From NCBI GenBank assembly GCA_964644045.1, contig CAZXUK010000011.1:1-35612 (forward strand): a DNA stretch of 35,612 nt, written 5' to 3'. Below are positions 16,090-24,900 of the stretch, piece by piece. A program made the translations under genes and the position numbers. Under the pieces are notes generated by a model. It ran no database searches and had not been told where the DNA came from. It was given only the letters and a program-made list of their open reading frames with translations. Source of the DNA: JAIOTG01 sp964644045 (lineage in GTDB: Bacteria > Patescibacteriota > Patescibacteriia > Patescibacteriales > JAGXOH01). Within the stretch, counting starts at the first letter, position 1, and every line of letters starts with the position of its first letter.

Positions 16090-18117
16090 TTATGATTCTC
16101 CCAATTTCTTTTTTAATTCCTCTAATTCTTCTTTTAGTTCTATCATTTTCAACTCCCTGCCGGTCATTAGTTTATTTATCCTTTCCATTTCTTCCATCTG
16201 TTGCTTGATTTTCTTTTCTCTTTTTTTATCTTCGGTTATGTCCACCACTACGCCCACCACTTTTTTTTCTTCGCCTTTTTCTTCTACAATTTGACCCACA
16301 TCCTTAAACCACATATAAGAACCGGACTTGTGTTTTATGCGGTAATCAACCCTGTAATTATCCGATTTACCCTGCAAGTGATCCTTCATTGCCTTCATTA
16401 CCCGATCATAATCATCAGGATGAACCAAGGAAGTAAAATCTTCATATTTTTTAAATTGATCCGGGTTGTAACCCAGCATCTCGGCCTTGTTTTCGCTAAA
16501 TTCAACCCTTCCCGAGGGCAAACTCATTTCCCACCAGGCAAAATTCCCGGCTGTCATGGCGGCCTCCAGTTGCCTGTTAAGCTTTTCTATGTTTTTTTGC
16601 TCGTTCAAAATCTTTTGTTCATATTTTTCTCTTTCGGTTATATCCCTGATCATTAAAATCTCGCAACTCTTATTGTTAACATTGGACCGGGAAAAAGAAA
16701 TTTCCGCCTGAAAACCGCTTCCGTTTTTTCTTTTCAATCTTAAATCCAACTTTTGTTTCTCTTGCTTTTGTTGAAAATTTTTCAATTTTTTGGTTCCGGT
16801 TAAATTATAAAAGTTTTTTCCTTGGGCCTCACTCGACTTGTATCCCAACATTCTTTCAGCCGCTTTATTCCATAAAACTATTTTTTCCTGTTCGTTTAAC
16901 ATAATGATGGCCTCGCGAGACGCTTCGGTTATGGCCCGGAATTTCTCTTCGCTTTCCTGTAGGATTTTGTGCTTTTCTATTTTGTCTGAGATATCCTTAT
17001 AAATAATCCCCACTTTTTCCTGTTCAGACACTTTGTAAATATAAAGCTCTCGATAGTTCTCACCTTTCTCGGTTTGATATTTTAAGCGGGGCAAAAAACT
17101 GGATTCTCCGGTTTTGTAAACATTTTTCAATTCTTTAAAAAGCCCCAACTTTACCGCTTGGGGAAAAATTTCCCTGATCTCTTTTCCGATTATTTTTTCT
17201 TTTTTAGTATCTTCTATTCTTTCTCCGGCACGATTGAGATCCTCAAAATAAAATTTCGTGCCTTTGTTTTCCGCTTTTAAGATAGCTACCCCGCTCCGCA
17301 TATTATTAAACAACTCGCGGAATGTCTCTTCTTTTTCCTTTAATTCTTCTTGCAGTTTTTTCTCCCGGGTTATATCTTTGTCAGCGCCTTGATAACCGAT
17401 AACTTCCCCTGACCCACCAAACAGGGGCAGACCGCTGGTTAAAAGGCACACCTTCTCTCCTTTTTTGCTTATATTCCAGTTTTCCAAATCCTTAATCTCC
17501 TTTTTCTGAGTGATCGCTTGCTTGAATGTTTTCTTTATTCTCTCCGCCTCTTTTTTTTCCATAAAATCAAAGGGCGAGGCCCCCAGTAATTCGTTTTTAT
17601 TATATCCCAAAATCTCTTTATATTGTCCGCTAACATGGGTATATTTCCCCTTTTTGTCCACTTCCCAAATCCAGTCATTGGTCAAATTGGCTATATTCTC
17701 AAATCTTTGCTTAATTCTTTTTCTCTTGGTAACATCCCGAAATATACCAATGGTAAAAATCTTTTTTTCGCTCTTTTTAAAAAAGCTCAGATTCCCCTCC
17801 ACAAAAACATCCTGGCCTTTTTTGGTTTTGAAAACGGTTTCCACAAAATCAAAAGTTTTGCCCTTTTTTAGTCCGGCAAAAATTTTCTGGCAGTGCTTAA
17901 GCTCATCCTTTCTGATTACATCTTTAAAGTTTAAGTTTAAAGCTTCCTTTTTGGTATAACCCAGAGTTTTACACCATTTTTTATTAACATAAAGATATCC
18001 GCCCCGAACATCAACGCTCTGAATGAGATCATTGGCTTTATCAAATAACTCCAAACAAGGAATCTCTTCCCAGCTAAACCGGGAAGAAATTCGGTTTTTT
18101 TTCTTGGCTTGGGCCAT
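16090..18117 (-). CDS. Soluble five-PAS sensor protein without output domain
   Basis: A 675-residue cytoplasmic protein made of five PAS/PAC units at about 22-132, 138-255, 262-380, 385-500 and 515-640, each ending in the typical DIT/DVT linker (IFRDVTKRK, DKDITREKK, IYKDISDKI, MIRDITERE, VVDITEDKK). A coiled-coil tail (about 640-675) contains LMTGRELKMIELKEELEE. No membrane segments and no kinase, GGDEF or HTH domain follow. It probably senses redox, light or a ligand and passes the signal by heteromeric coiled-coil contact. It lies just downstream of the pilus operon terminator, with no Shine-Dalgarno site. Confidence 0.88.
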   Translation of the reverse strand: MAQAKKKNRISSRFSWEEIPCLELFDKANDLIQSVDVRGGYLYVNKKWCKTLGYTKKEALNLNFKDVIRKDELKHCQKIFAGLKKGKTFDFVETVFKTKKGQDVFVEGNLSFFKKSEKKIFTIGIFRDVTKRKRIKQRFENIANLTNDWIWEVDKKGKYTHVSGQYKEILGYNKNELLGASPFDFMEKKEAERIKKTFKQAITQKKEIKDLENWNISKKGEKVCLLTSGLPLFGGSGEVIGYQGADKDITREKKLQEELKEKEETFRELFNNMRSGVAILKAENKGTKFYFEDLNRAGERIEDTKKEKIIGKEIREIFPQAVKLGLFKELKNVYKTGESSFLPRLKYQTEKGENYRELYIYKVSEQEKVGIIYKDISDKIEKHKILQESEEKFRAITEASREAIIMLNEQEKIVLWNKAAERMLGYKSSEAQGKNFYNLTGTKKLKNFQQKQEKQKLDLRLKRKNGSGFQAEISFSRSNVNNKSCEILMIRDITEREKYEQKILNEQKNIEKLNRQLEAAMTAGNFAWWEMSLPSGRVEFSENKAEMLGYNPDQFKKYEDFTSLVHPDDYDRVMKAMKDHLQGKSDNYRVDYRIKHKSGSYMWFKDVGQIVEEKGEEKKVVGVVVDITEDKKREKKIKQQMEEMERINKLMTGRELKMIELKEELEELKKKLGES

Positions 18118-18146
18118 AAAAAAATATAAAACAAATTTTAAATAAA

Positions 18147-18170
18147 GGGCCGGATTTTAAAATCCGGCCC
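18147..18170 (-). terminator. Strong palindromic terminator of the pilus operon
   Basis: A perfect 24-nt palindrome with arms GGGCCGGATTTT and AAAATCCGGCCC lies 18 nt beyond the last pilin stop. On the minus strand it is followed by a T-rich tail (TTTATTT). Confidence 0.8.
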
Positions 18171-18187
18171 GATATCTTAAATCCGAT

Positions 18188-18664
18188 TTATCTGGAGATA
18201 CTAATATTTTCTCCCCCTTCGGCATCGCAGGCACCCACCGTTATAATGCCCGAGGATTTTCTGATCAAATAATAGTCCGTCTTATTGGCTGTGCCCGAGC
18301 TGGGATCCTGCGGGATTGAGCCCAAATACCCCTCGCTGACCAAACCGCTTAGATCCACACAAGAAGCTTGAGTGGTAGTGGCGGAACAATCGGCGTCACC
18401 TCCTGTGGCGCAAGTGCCGATAGTATAGGCCGAACCCGCAGTAGTGGTAGCCACTTCTTCTATATAAGATCCTCCGTTATCCACCTGATCCACCTTAATG
18501 GCGTCTATAATAGCGGCCACATCAGACCATCTTTGGGAATTGCGCGCGTCCTGGAAGCGGGATAAAGGATCCAGGGCCACAAAAACCACCGCGGCCAAAA
18601 TGGCAATAATAGCGATTACGATCAAAAGCTCTATTAAGGTAAAACCTCGGGCTTGTTCCTTCAT
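18188..18664 (-). CDS. Type IV major-type pilin
   Basis: A 158-residue prepilin with a short leader cut by PilD after G7 (ARG/FTLIELL). E12 is the Glu5 of the mature pilin, and a hydrophobic helix (8-33) is followed by DPLSRFQDARNSQRWSDVAAI. The globular part has cysteines in pairs (CATGGDADC, SCVDLSGL, GAC) and the VSEGYLGSIPQDP loop common in GspG-like pilins. It is a close paralogue of the pilin just upstream (25 nt apart) and the last gene of the operon. Being soluble-tailed, small and duplicated, it is a good candidate for the main filament subunit. Confidence 0.95.
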   Translation of the reverse strand: MKEQARGFTLIELLIVIAIIAILAAVVFVALDPLSRFQDARNSQRWSDVAAIIDAIKVDQVDNGGSYIEEVATTTAGSAYTIGTCATGGDADCSATTTQASCVDLSGLVSEGYLGSIPQDPSSGTANKTDYYLIRKSSGIITVGACDAEGGENISISR

Positions 18665-18689
18665 AAAATAAATTTATTTTAATTATTTT

Positions 18690-19196
18690 TTATCTAACAA
18701 TCTTAATGGCGGAGCTGTTTTCCGACTCGCAAGCCTGGACGGTTATAGCTCCGGTAGAAGAAGCTTTAATAGTATAGCCGGAAATTCCTCCATTCCAAGA
18801 GCCTGCGCCGTTAGGGCTAACCGGGACTTCTCCCAGATAACCTTCACCAACCAAACCGCTTAGATCCGCGCAAGCGGAAGATGAGGCCACATTCACATCA
18901 CACACAGTGTTTTGAGCATCACAGCCGGTTGAGGTTGAACCATCATTGATCATATAAATCTCACCTGGGGTCATATTCTGAATTGAGGTTAAATAAGAGC
19001 CGCCGTTGTCCACCTGATCCACTTGGATGGCGTTAGAAAGGGCGGCCACTTCTTGCCAACGGGAAGAATCTCGCGAATCCTGAAAACGAGTCAAGGGGTC
19101 CAAGGCCACAAAAATAACCGCGGCCAAAATCGCGATGATAGCGATTACGATCAAAAGCTCGATAAGGGTAAAACCCTCTTCTTGTTTTTTCATCAT
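18690..19196 (-). CDS. Type IV major-type pilin, paralogue
   Basis: A 168-residue prepilin with leader MMKKQEEG and cleavage before F9 (FTLIELLIV); E13 is the mature Glu5. The first 60 mature residues are nearly identical to the neighbouring pilin (DPLTRFQDSRDSSRWQEV; VDQVDNGGSYL), while the globular tail diverges in length and cysteine placement. The two therefore arose by tandem duplication and may form mixed filaments or be swapped. The 100-nt AT-rich gap upstream could hold a separate promoter, although I see no clear one. Confidence 0.95.
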   Translation of the reverse strand: MMKKQEEGFTLIELLIVIAIIAILAAVIFVALDPLTRFQDSRDSSRWQEVAALSNAIQVDQVDNGGSYLTSIQNMTPGEIYMINDGSTSTGCDAQNTVCDVNVASSSACADLSGLVGEGYLGEVPVSPNGAGSWNGGISGYTIKASSTGAITVQACESENSSAIKIVR

Positions 19197-19296
19197 AATT
19201 TCTTTTCTTTAATTATTAATTATATTAATTTTATTTATTTTTTATAAAAAAATCCTTGTGGATAATTATAGCATATTCTTTAAAAAACAAAACCCC

Positions 19297-20991
19297 CTAA
19301 AAATCAATCAATTTCTCGGTTTGAATCACTACTTCGGCATCCAAATAATAAACCTCGCTACTATTGGACGGTCTAACGCTTTTTTTGTTGATCTCTTTTA
19401 AAATATAATCCACTTCTTCTCCGCTCTTTTCCTTGATCTTTTTCAAAAGCAAACTCTCAACTTGTTGAGGCGAATAAACCAACCATTTAACCATAAATTT
19501 TTCCGTGGAACTTCCCACTAAATATTTTTCAAACACCAAGGGCTCTTCCCAAAGCTCTTCTCCCTCGCCCAATTCTTTTTCCAATTCTTTCTTAAACTCC
19601 GGCAAAAACTCGTCTTTATTCTTTTCCGCGGAAACGATCTTATAAACGGTTCTCCCTCTAACCCTGTCGGGGGCGTAAGATTCTTTGCTAATAGCCACCG
19701 GTATCTCCAAATCTATTTTCTGGGTTTGGGGATATTTTTTTTGAATTTGCGCCGGCGCTTTCTCCTCCTTAACCTCTTCCGCCTGTTTTCTGTATTGAAA
19801 AGCCCAATAAATACTTCCGCCACCCAAAATTAAAATTATAAACAAAGCGACTAACTCCAAAACCAATTTTTTCCCCTCTAAATTCGGCAATTTTTCTTTT
19901 AAACTTTTAAAACTCTTTTTTGATTTTTTACCGGCGCGCTTGTCTTCTTTTTTTACAAAAGGCATTTCCGGTCCGCTTTCCGTCCCTTTGACCCCCATTC
20001 CTTTTAAGGCAGAGCCGGCAGCCTCCGCATACTCCACCGGAATTTTAGAGCTCAAGGAACGGGTTTTTCCCAAATAGGTTTTTATCCCCAATTGTTCGGA
20101 AAAAAAATCGGTTAAACTCTTAATTTTGCTTGAACCCCCTATTAAAAAAACTTGTTTTATCTTCCGACCATCCTTTTCTTCCAAAAAATTAATGGTTTGT
20201 TTAATTTCCTCGGTTAACTCCTTTAAGCTCTCTGATAAAATTTTGCTTGTTTTTTTATTTCCCCGCAAACTGGCTTTTTTCTTTTCCGTCTCCGCCTTGC
20301 TTGTGTCAACTCCCAGGCCTCGGGCGATCCGATTGGTAAAATAATCTCCCGCCAAATGAATAGTCCGGATATAGGCGATCTCTTTTTTATAATAAAAATT
20401 AAGGTTGGTGGTGGTTTGGCCCAAATCAACTATCAAAGAATTTTTTCGCGATGATTTTATAATCGCCCGAAAAACGGCGGAAAACTCCAAATCAAAGTTA
20501 TCCACATCCAACTTCAAGTCTTTAAAAAGATTTTGCCATCCCCGGGCGCAGTCTTTGCTGGTTGCGGTTATTAAATACTTTTCGCGTTCCCCGCTTTCCA
20601 GCAAATAATGAGTAAAATATAAATTTTTGCCGGACAAAGGTATTTCTTTCAAAACTTTTTTCCTTATTAACTCCTCCTTTTTCTCTTTTTTCTTCTTTTC
20701 TTCCCAGTTAAAAGTCAAGGTTTTTAAAAATACCTGATTAGACGGCAAGGAAAAATAAATTCGCTTTTTTTTAAAAGCTTGTTCTCCCACTTTATTAAAA
20801 GCTTCTTGAACGGCCTTTTTGAGTTTATCCTCATCTTTTACAAAACCGTTTTCCACCACACCTTCTTCCAGGCCGATCCTGCCCAGACCCGCAACTTTTA
20901 TCCGGCGACCGGCCTTTTTCAACTCCGCCACCTCAACCGAATTATCGGAAATATTAAGACCTACGGAAATTTTTTTAAAAAATAAGCCCAT
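19297..20991 (-). CDS. pilM: PilM-like actin-fold protein fused to a membrane-anchored outer domain
   Basis: A 564-residue protein. Residues 1-350 follow the PilM/FtsA-like actin fold: VGLNISDNSVEVAEL at the start, LIVDLGQTTTNLNFYY as the phosphate-binding turn, and QVFLIGGSSKIKSL near the C-terminal side. A charged linker is followed by one transmembrane helix (about 378-398) and a roughly 165-residue outer domain (about 400-564). Classical PilM is cytosolic, about 350 residues, and binds the N-terminal tail of PilN. Here no pilN or pilO gene follows, so the fused helix and outer domain may replace the PilN-PilO link between the motor and the outside. It is 6 nt from the PilX-like gene. Confidence 0.87.
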   Translation of the reverse strand: MGLFFKKISVGLNISDNSVEVAELKKAGRRIKVAGLGRIGLEEGVVENGFVKDEDKLKKAVQEAFNKVGEQAFKKKRIYFSLPSNQVFLKTLTFNWEEKKKKEKKEELIRKKVLKEIPLSGKNLYFTHYLLESGEREKYLITATSKDCARGWQNLFKDLKLDVDNFDLEFSAVFRAIIKSSRKNSLIVDLGQTTTNLNFYYKKEIAYIRTIHLAGDYFTNRIARGLGVDTSKAETEKKKASLRGNKKTSKILSESLKELTEEIKQTINFLEEKDGRKIKQVFLIGGSSKIKSLTDFFSEQLGIKTYLGKTRSLSSKIPVEYAEAAGSALKGMGVKGTESGPEMPFVKKEDKRAGKKSKKSFKSLKEKLPNLEGKKLVLELVALFIILILGGGSIYWAFQYRKQAEEVKEEKAPAQIQKKYPQTQKIDLEIPVAISKESYAPDRVRGRTVYKIVSAEKNKDEFLPEFKKELEKELGEGEELWEEPLVFEKYLVGSSTEKFMVKWLVYSPQQVESLLLKKIKEKSGEEVDYILKEINKKSVRPSNSSEVYYLDAEVVIQTEKLIDF

Positions 20992-20997
20992 AAAAAA

Positions 20998-21396
20998 TTA
21001 GTTTTCTTCCCAGGAGTTAATATTTATATCCGCTCCGTTTAAACTGATATCAACTTCCACTCTTTGCGTATAACTAAAAGCGGTGCCGGTGGCCACTATA
21101 TTCCGAGTAGAGCCTGTTCCGCTAACTTCTATTATACAAGATTTTTCCCCAAAACTCAAAGTCTCCCCCGAGTAGCTTGAATCAACTTTTAACCTCCTTA
21201 AGGCCTCATCCAAACAACCCTCGGCCAAAAACAAAGCTTGCTTTCCCCGGGAATATCCATGGCCCATCTCCATTTCTCCCCAACCCAACTGCGCGGCGGT
21301 AAAAGCCATAAGAAAAGCCGAGGTTCCGATTATCAAAATCAAAAGTAAAGCGGCAGCCCCGTTTTCCTTTTTTAATTTTTGCCCGAATTTAGTCAT
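20998..21396 (-). CDS. PilX-like minor pilin
   Basis: A 132-residue pilin-like protein. The leader MTKFGQKLKKENG precedes AAALLLILIIG, with a hydrophobic helix at about 14-37, as in PilX/GspK-type proteins where the cleavage motif is degenerate. A cysteine pair (GCLDEALRRL, SCIIEV) could form a disulphide. The segment FLAEGCLDEAL is typical of this class. Minor pilins of this kind prime filament assembly at the tip. It lies 3 nt after the PilW-like gene, consistent with a H-V-W-X-like cluster. Confidence 0.8.
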   Translation of the reverse strand: MTKFGQKLKKENGAAALLLILIIGTSAFLMAFTAAQLGWGEMEMGHGYSRGKQALFLAEGCLDEALRRLKVDSSYSGETLSFGEKSCIIEVSGTGSTRNIVATGTAFSYTQRVEVDISLNGADININSWEEN

Positions 21397-21399
21397 AAA

Positions 21400-21936
21400 T
21401 TAATGTCTTAAACTGACCGCGGTTTGATGCTCGCGGAAATAATTAAATTCTTTATCCGAACTGTCGCTTCTATAATCTATCCGGATTTTTATGCCCACAT
21501 TGTCGGTCTCTCCGCCGGGAGAATAATTAAAAAATTTTAAATGTGAAACCTCTGTCTCGTCAGAAGTTAAGGATACGGGCGCGCTCACCCCTTGGGTCAA
21601 TTCCAAAACTCCGCCGCTAACCCCGAAAGTTAAATTCGGCTCAGCCCCGGGCATATCCAGTTCCAGAGTAGTGGAAGAACTGCCTTCTGCGGGATACGAA
21701 ACATCTTCGGCTTCCCTGATTTTCTCGGAAATTTTATCCAGGGAAAACCTAATATTGGCCTGGACTTCCTGGGCGACATAATTTTTATTACGGGAATTGC
21801 TAATGGAGATGCTAAAACTGATAAAACTGATGGTAACGACCCCTATAATGGCTATATAAATCAAAGTTTCCGCTAAAGTAAAACCTTTTCTCTCCGCAAA
21901 AAAATCAATAATTTTTTTCTGTTTGTGGCCCTTCAT
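21400..21936 (-). CDS. PilW/GspJ-like minor pilin
   Basis: A 178-residue prepilin with leader ending RKG18 and mature start FTLAETLIYIAII; E22 is the mature Glu5 position. The helix is followed by RNKNYVAQEVQANIRFSLDKISEKIREAEDV, a pattern common in GspJ/PilW. The outer part is beta-rich with no cysteines. It starts 12 nt after the giant pilin-like gene and is followed closely by the PilX-like gene, so it is likely part of a tip complex. Confidence 0.85.
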   Translation of the reverse strand: MKGHKQKKIIDFFAERKGFTLAETLIYIAIIGVVTISFISFSISISNSRNKNYVAQEVQANIRFSLDKISEKIREAEDVSYPAEGSSSTTLELDMPGAEPNLTFGVSGGVLELTQGVSAPVSLTSDETEVSHLKFFNYSPGGETDNVGIKIRIDYRSDSSDKEFNYFREHQTAVSLRH

Positions 21937-21948
21937 TTTTTATTTTAT

Positions 21949-24900
21949 CTATTTATAAAATATATTAATATCCTCCAATATCGGGGTTTCGGCGCTGTCT
22001 CCGGACAAAAACACCTTATATTTTATCCACTGGTCGTTATTGTGGTCTGTATGAATAAGCTCACCCGCGCCCACGGTAAAATAATCGCTTTCATCTCCGT
22101 CTTCGCCTTCCGGGCCGCACCAAGTGGCCGACCAAGCTCCGGGAAAACCGGAGCTGTCAGGCGCAGTCCGAATCTGCGCCTTTATCTCGCAAGCGGGAGA
22201 ACAAACCGGAGTCTGGCCCGACCAATCCAAGGCGTTAAAATTGGCCGGGGTGCCGGCATCAAAAGCGGAAGAAATTAAATATCCGGAGGTCTTATAAAGC
22301 GTAGAAGCCATTCTAAAACCGCCAATATCATAATTAGGATTGGTGGTGTCCCAACTACCGCCTCCGTCTGAACTGCTGATATAATAAGAGCTGGTGGCCT
22401 GATAATTAATACTGTTTAAGGCCGAATTATCGTTGTGGTATATGGCCCTAACCCGATAATACTCAGTGCTGTCCGAGGAAGGGGAATAAATATAAGCTCT
22501 GTAAATTTTATTAGCGTCCAAAACTATAGGAGAAGAAAATTCATAATCTTTCCATTCATAAGTGGCCGAGGTGCCGGTAGCCTTGGCCAGTTCTCCGCCG
22601 GCCAACTGGGTGGAGCCGGAGACATCATAAAGAGACACATATAGGCTATCAGACGGGTTGCTGTCGTTGTCTGAAACCAAGAAACCCAGGGAAGATATTT
22701 TTTTCTCACTGGGAAAAGAAAATTCCTGGCCGGCATAATTATTCCCGTAAACACTAATTTCGCTTAAGTCTTCATAAGGATTTCCCTCAAAACTTCCGTC
22801 AGTAAAGCCCAAAACATAAATAGGTTGATAACCCAGAGCGGACCAAGAAGAGCCGCCATCAGTGCTCCATAAATAATTACCGGAAGAATTGGAAGAATTA
22901 TTCAAGGGGTTAAGGAAATTATTGGGATTACTGGCCCGTAATTCAACCGAACGAAAATAATTAATGGTTCCCGATTGATATTGTGTAACCAAGTGATAGG
23001 TAATCCCCTGAGTCAAGCTAACATTTTCGTTTAAACCAATGGTTTTCCAGCCCGGGCTGGTTGCTTGCAGATCCCCATAGCCTTGATTAGCGCTTCCCAA
23101 CCAAGTTCCACTGGGGCTGCCTCCGCTATCAGTCTGTAGGCCGTAACGATAAGTGGGGCTATTGCCGTTTTCGTCATCAAGATAAACTCTTATAGAATCA
23201 ACCGTTTTGCCCTGCTGAGCCCGAAAACGCATACTGGCGGTATAATCGTCTTGCCAGAGAGCGTTAGCTCCGAAAACTTCGGAAACCGTAAAATTATTGC
23301 CCAAATATAAGGCATCAGTAATATTATAACCGATTTTAATATTGTCTAACTCAATAGTGCTGGAGCCATTGCCCGCCAAAAAGGCTTTATACATTATTTT
23401 TTTGTTAGCGGGGTCAAATAAATTTATATAATTATTCACGGTATAAGCAGTATTATAATCATTTTCACCGGAGCCCTCGTCTCCATCAGGATCATCTACC
23501 CAATTAGCCCCGTTCCAATACTGCCAGGTAGAGCCATCATCATCAGATAATTGATAATATATTTCCCCCGAATATTTGGAAGCGGTCTCCACAAAAGATA
23601 TCCAGCTATTAATCACCGTGGGTTCAAAAGAGCTGGAGTTGCGAATGGCAGGCTGATCAGAAGCATAAGAGCCGGCATTCCAAGACAAGAAAGCGTTATC
23701 AAAGCCGACAGTAAAAGGCCCTTCTTCCCAAAAAGAGCTCTCCACCCAAAGAGCCAATTTTAAATAATAAGTGCCGGTGGCGGTTATGACTGAAGACGCG
23801 TCCAAGGAAGAAACCGAAATCCAAGATCCCTCTCCGTTTAAAGGTATGCTGTCTCCCACCTGAGTAACCGGATCTCCGGAAAAACTGTCCACATAAATTC
23901 TAATTTCTCCCACACTGGGAATTTCATTAAAATCAATAACTTTATAGTTAAAATTAATATTGGTACTGGGGTTGGCGGCGGTAACCTCAAAGGCTTGCTC
24001 CCAATATCCTCCCACTTCATCATTTCTACTGGCAGGCACGGTTATATCCACATAATTATCAGGATTACCTCCGCTATATTGCCGGTTACCGGTGGGAGTA
24101 ACCTCTCCTCCACCCGCATCCCAAGTGTTAAAACTCCAAACCTGAGGAGAAGGAGTTAGATCCAAAGAAATATTATCTAATTGAATTTGCTGGCTGCCGT
24201 CGCTTTCCAGAAAAGCCCTGAATTTAATTTGCTCACTGCTTGTGGAAAACTCGGAAATATTGGTATCTACCACAGAAGCGATATTATAATCAGTGGAAGA
24301 GGCCTCGCTCCAGGCGGAGCCGTTCCAATATTTCCAAGTGGAGCCGTTGTCATCGGATAATTGATAATATATCTCTCCTCCGTCTTTGGTGGCGGTTTCG
24401 GTAAAACCGTCCCAGCTTAAAACTCCCGGGGCCTTATAAGGGTCAGAAGGATAAATATCCGGGTTATCAGTGGAATATTTCTGCCAGACACATCCGTCTT
24501 GATTCTGGCAATCGGTTTCATTACTAAAGTCGGAGCAGTCAGTAGCACTGGGATCGTCATAACATTCAGCTTCATCCCAATTGCAGCCGCAATCATCTTC
24601 ACACAAACTTTGATTATCAAAGGTGGAACAATCATCAATAGAACCGGCGCAAGAAGCATCACTCCAAGAACATTGACTACAAGTATTACAATCGGTTTCT
24701 CCCAAGGGGGCGCAATCCAAGGTTCCTCCGCAACTTCCGCTCGCTCCCGCCAAAGTAAGACCAAAAATCAACGAAACAACTATCACGGTGCCTCCCGCTG
24801 TAATCCAAACTATAACTTTTTTTCTAACTTTAAATAAAATAAGGGCCAAAGAAATAAGCAATAAAATAATCTCGGCAAAAACCAAATAGGCCACCGAGCA

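Noticed and set aside
11364..18117. Methyl-accepting chemotaxis proteins
   Set aside because: The sensors have no conserved cytoplasmic signalling hairpin, and cheA, cheW and cheR are absent.
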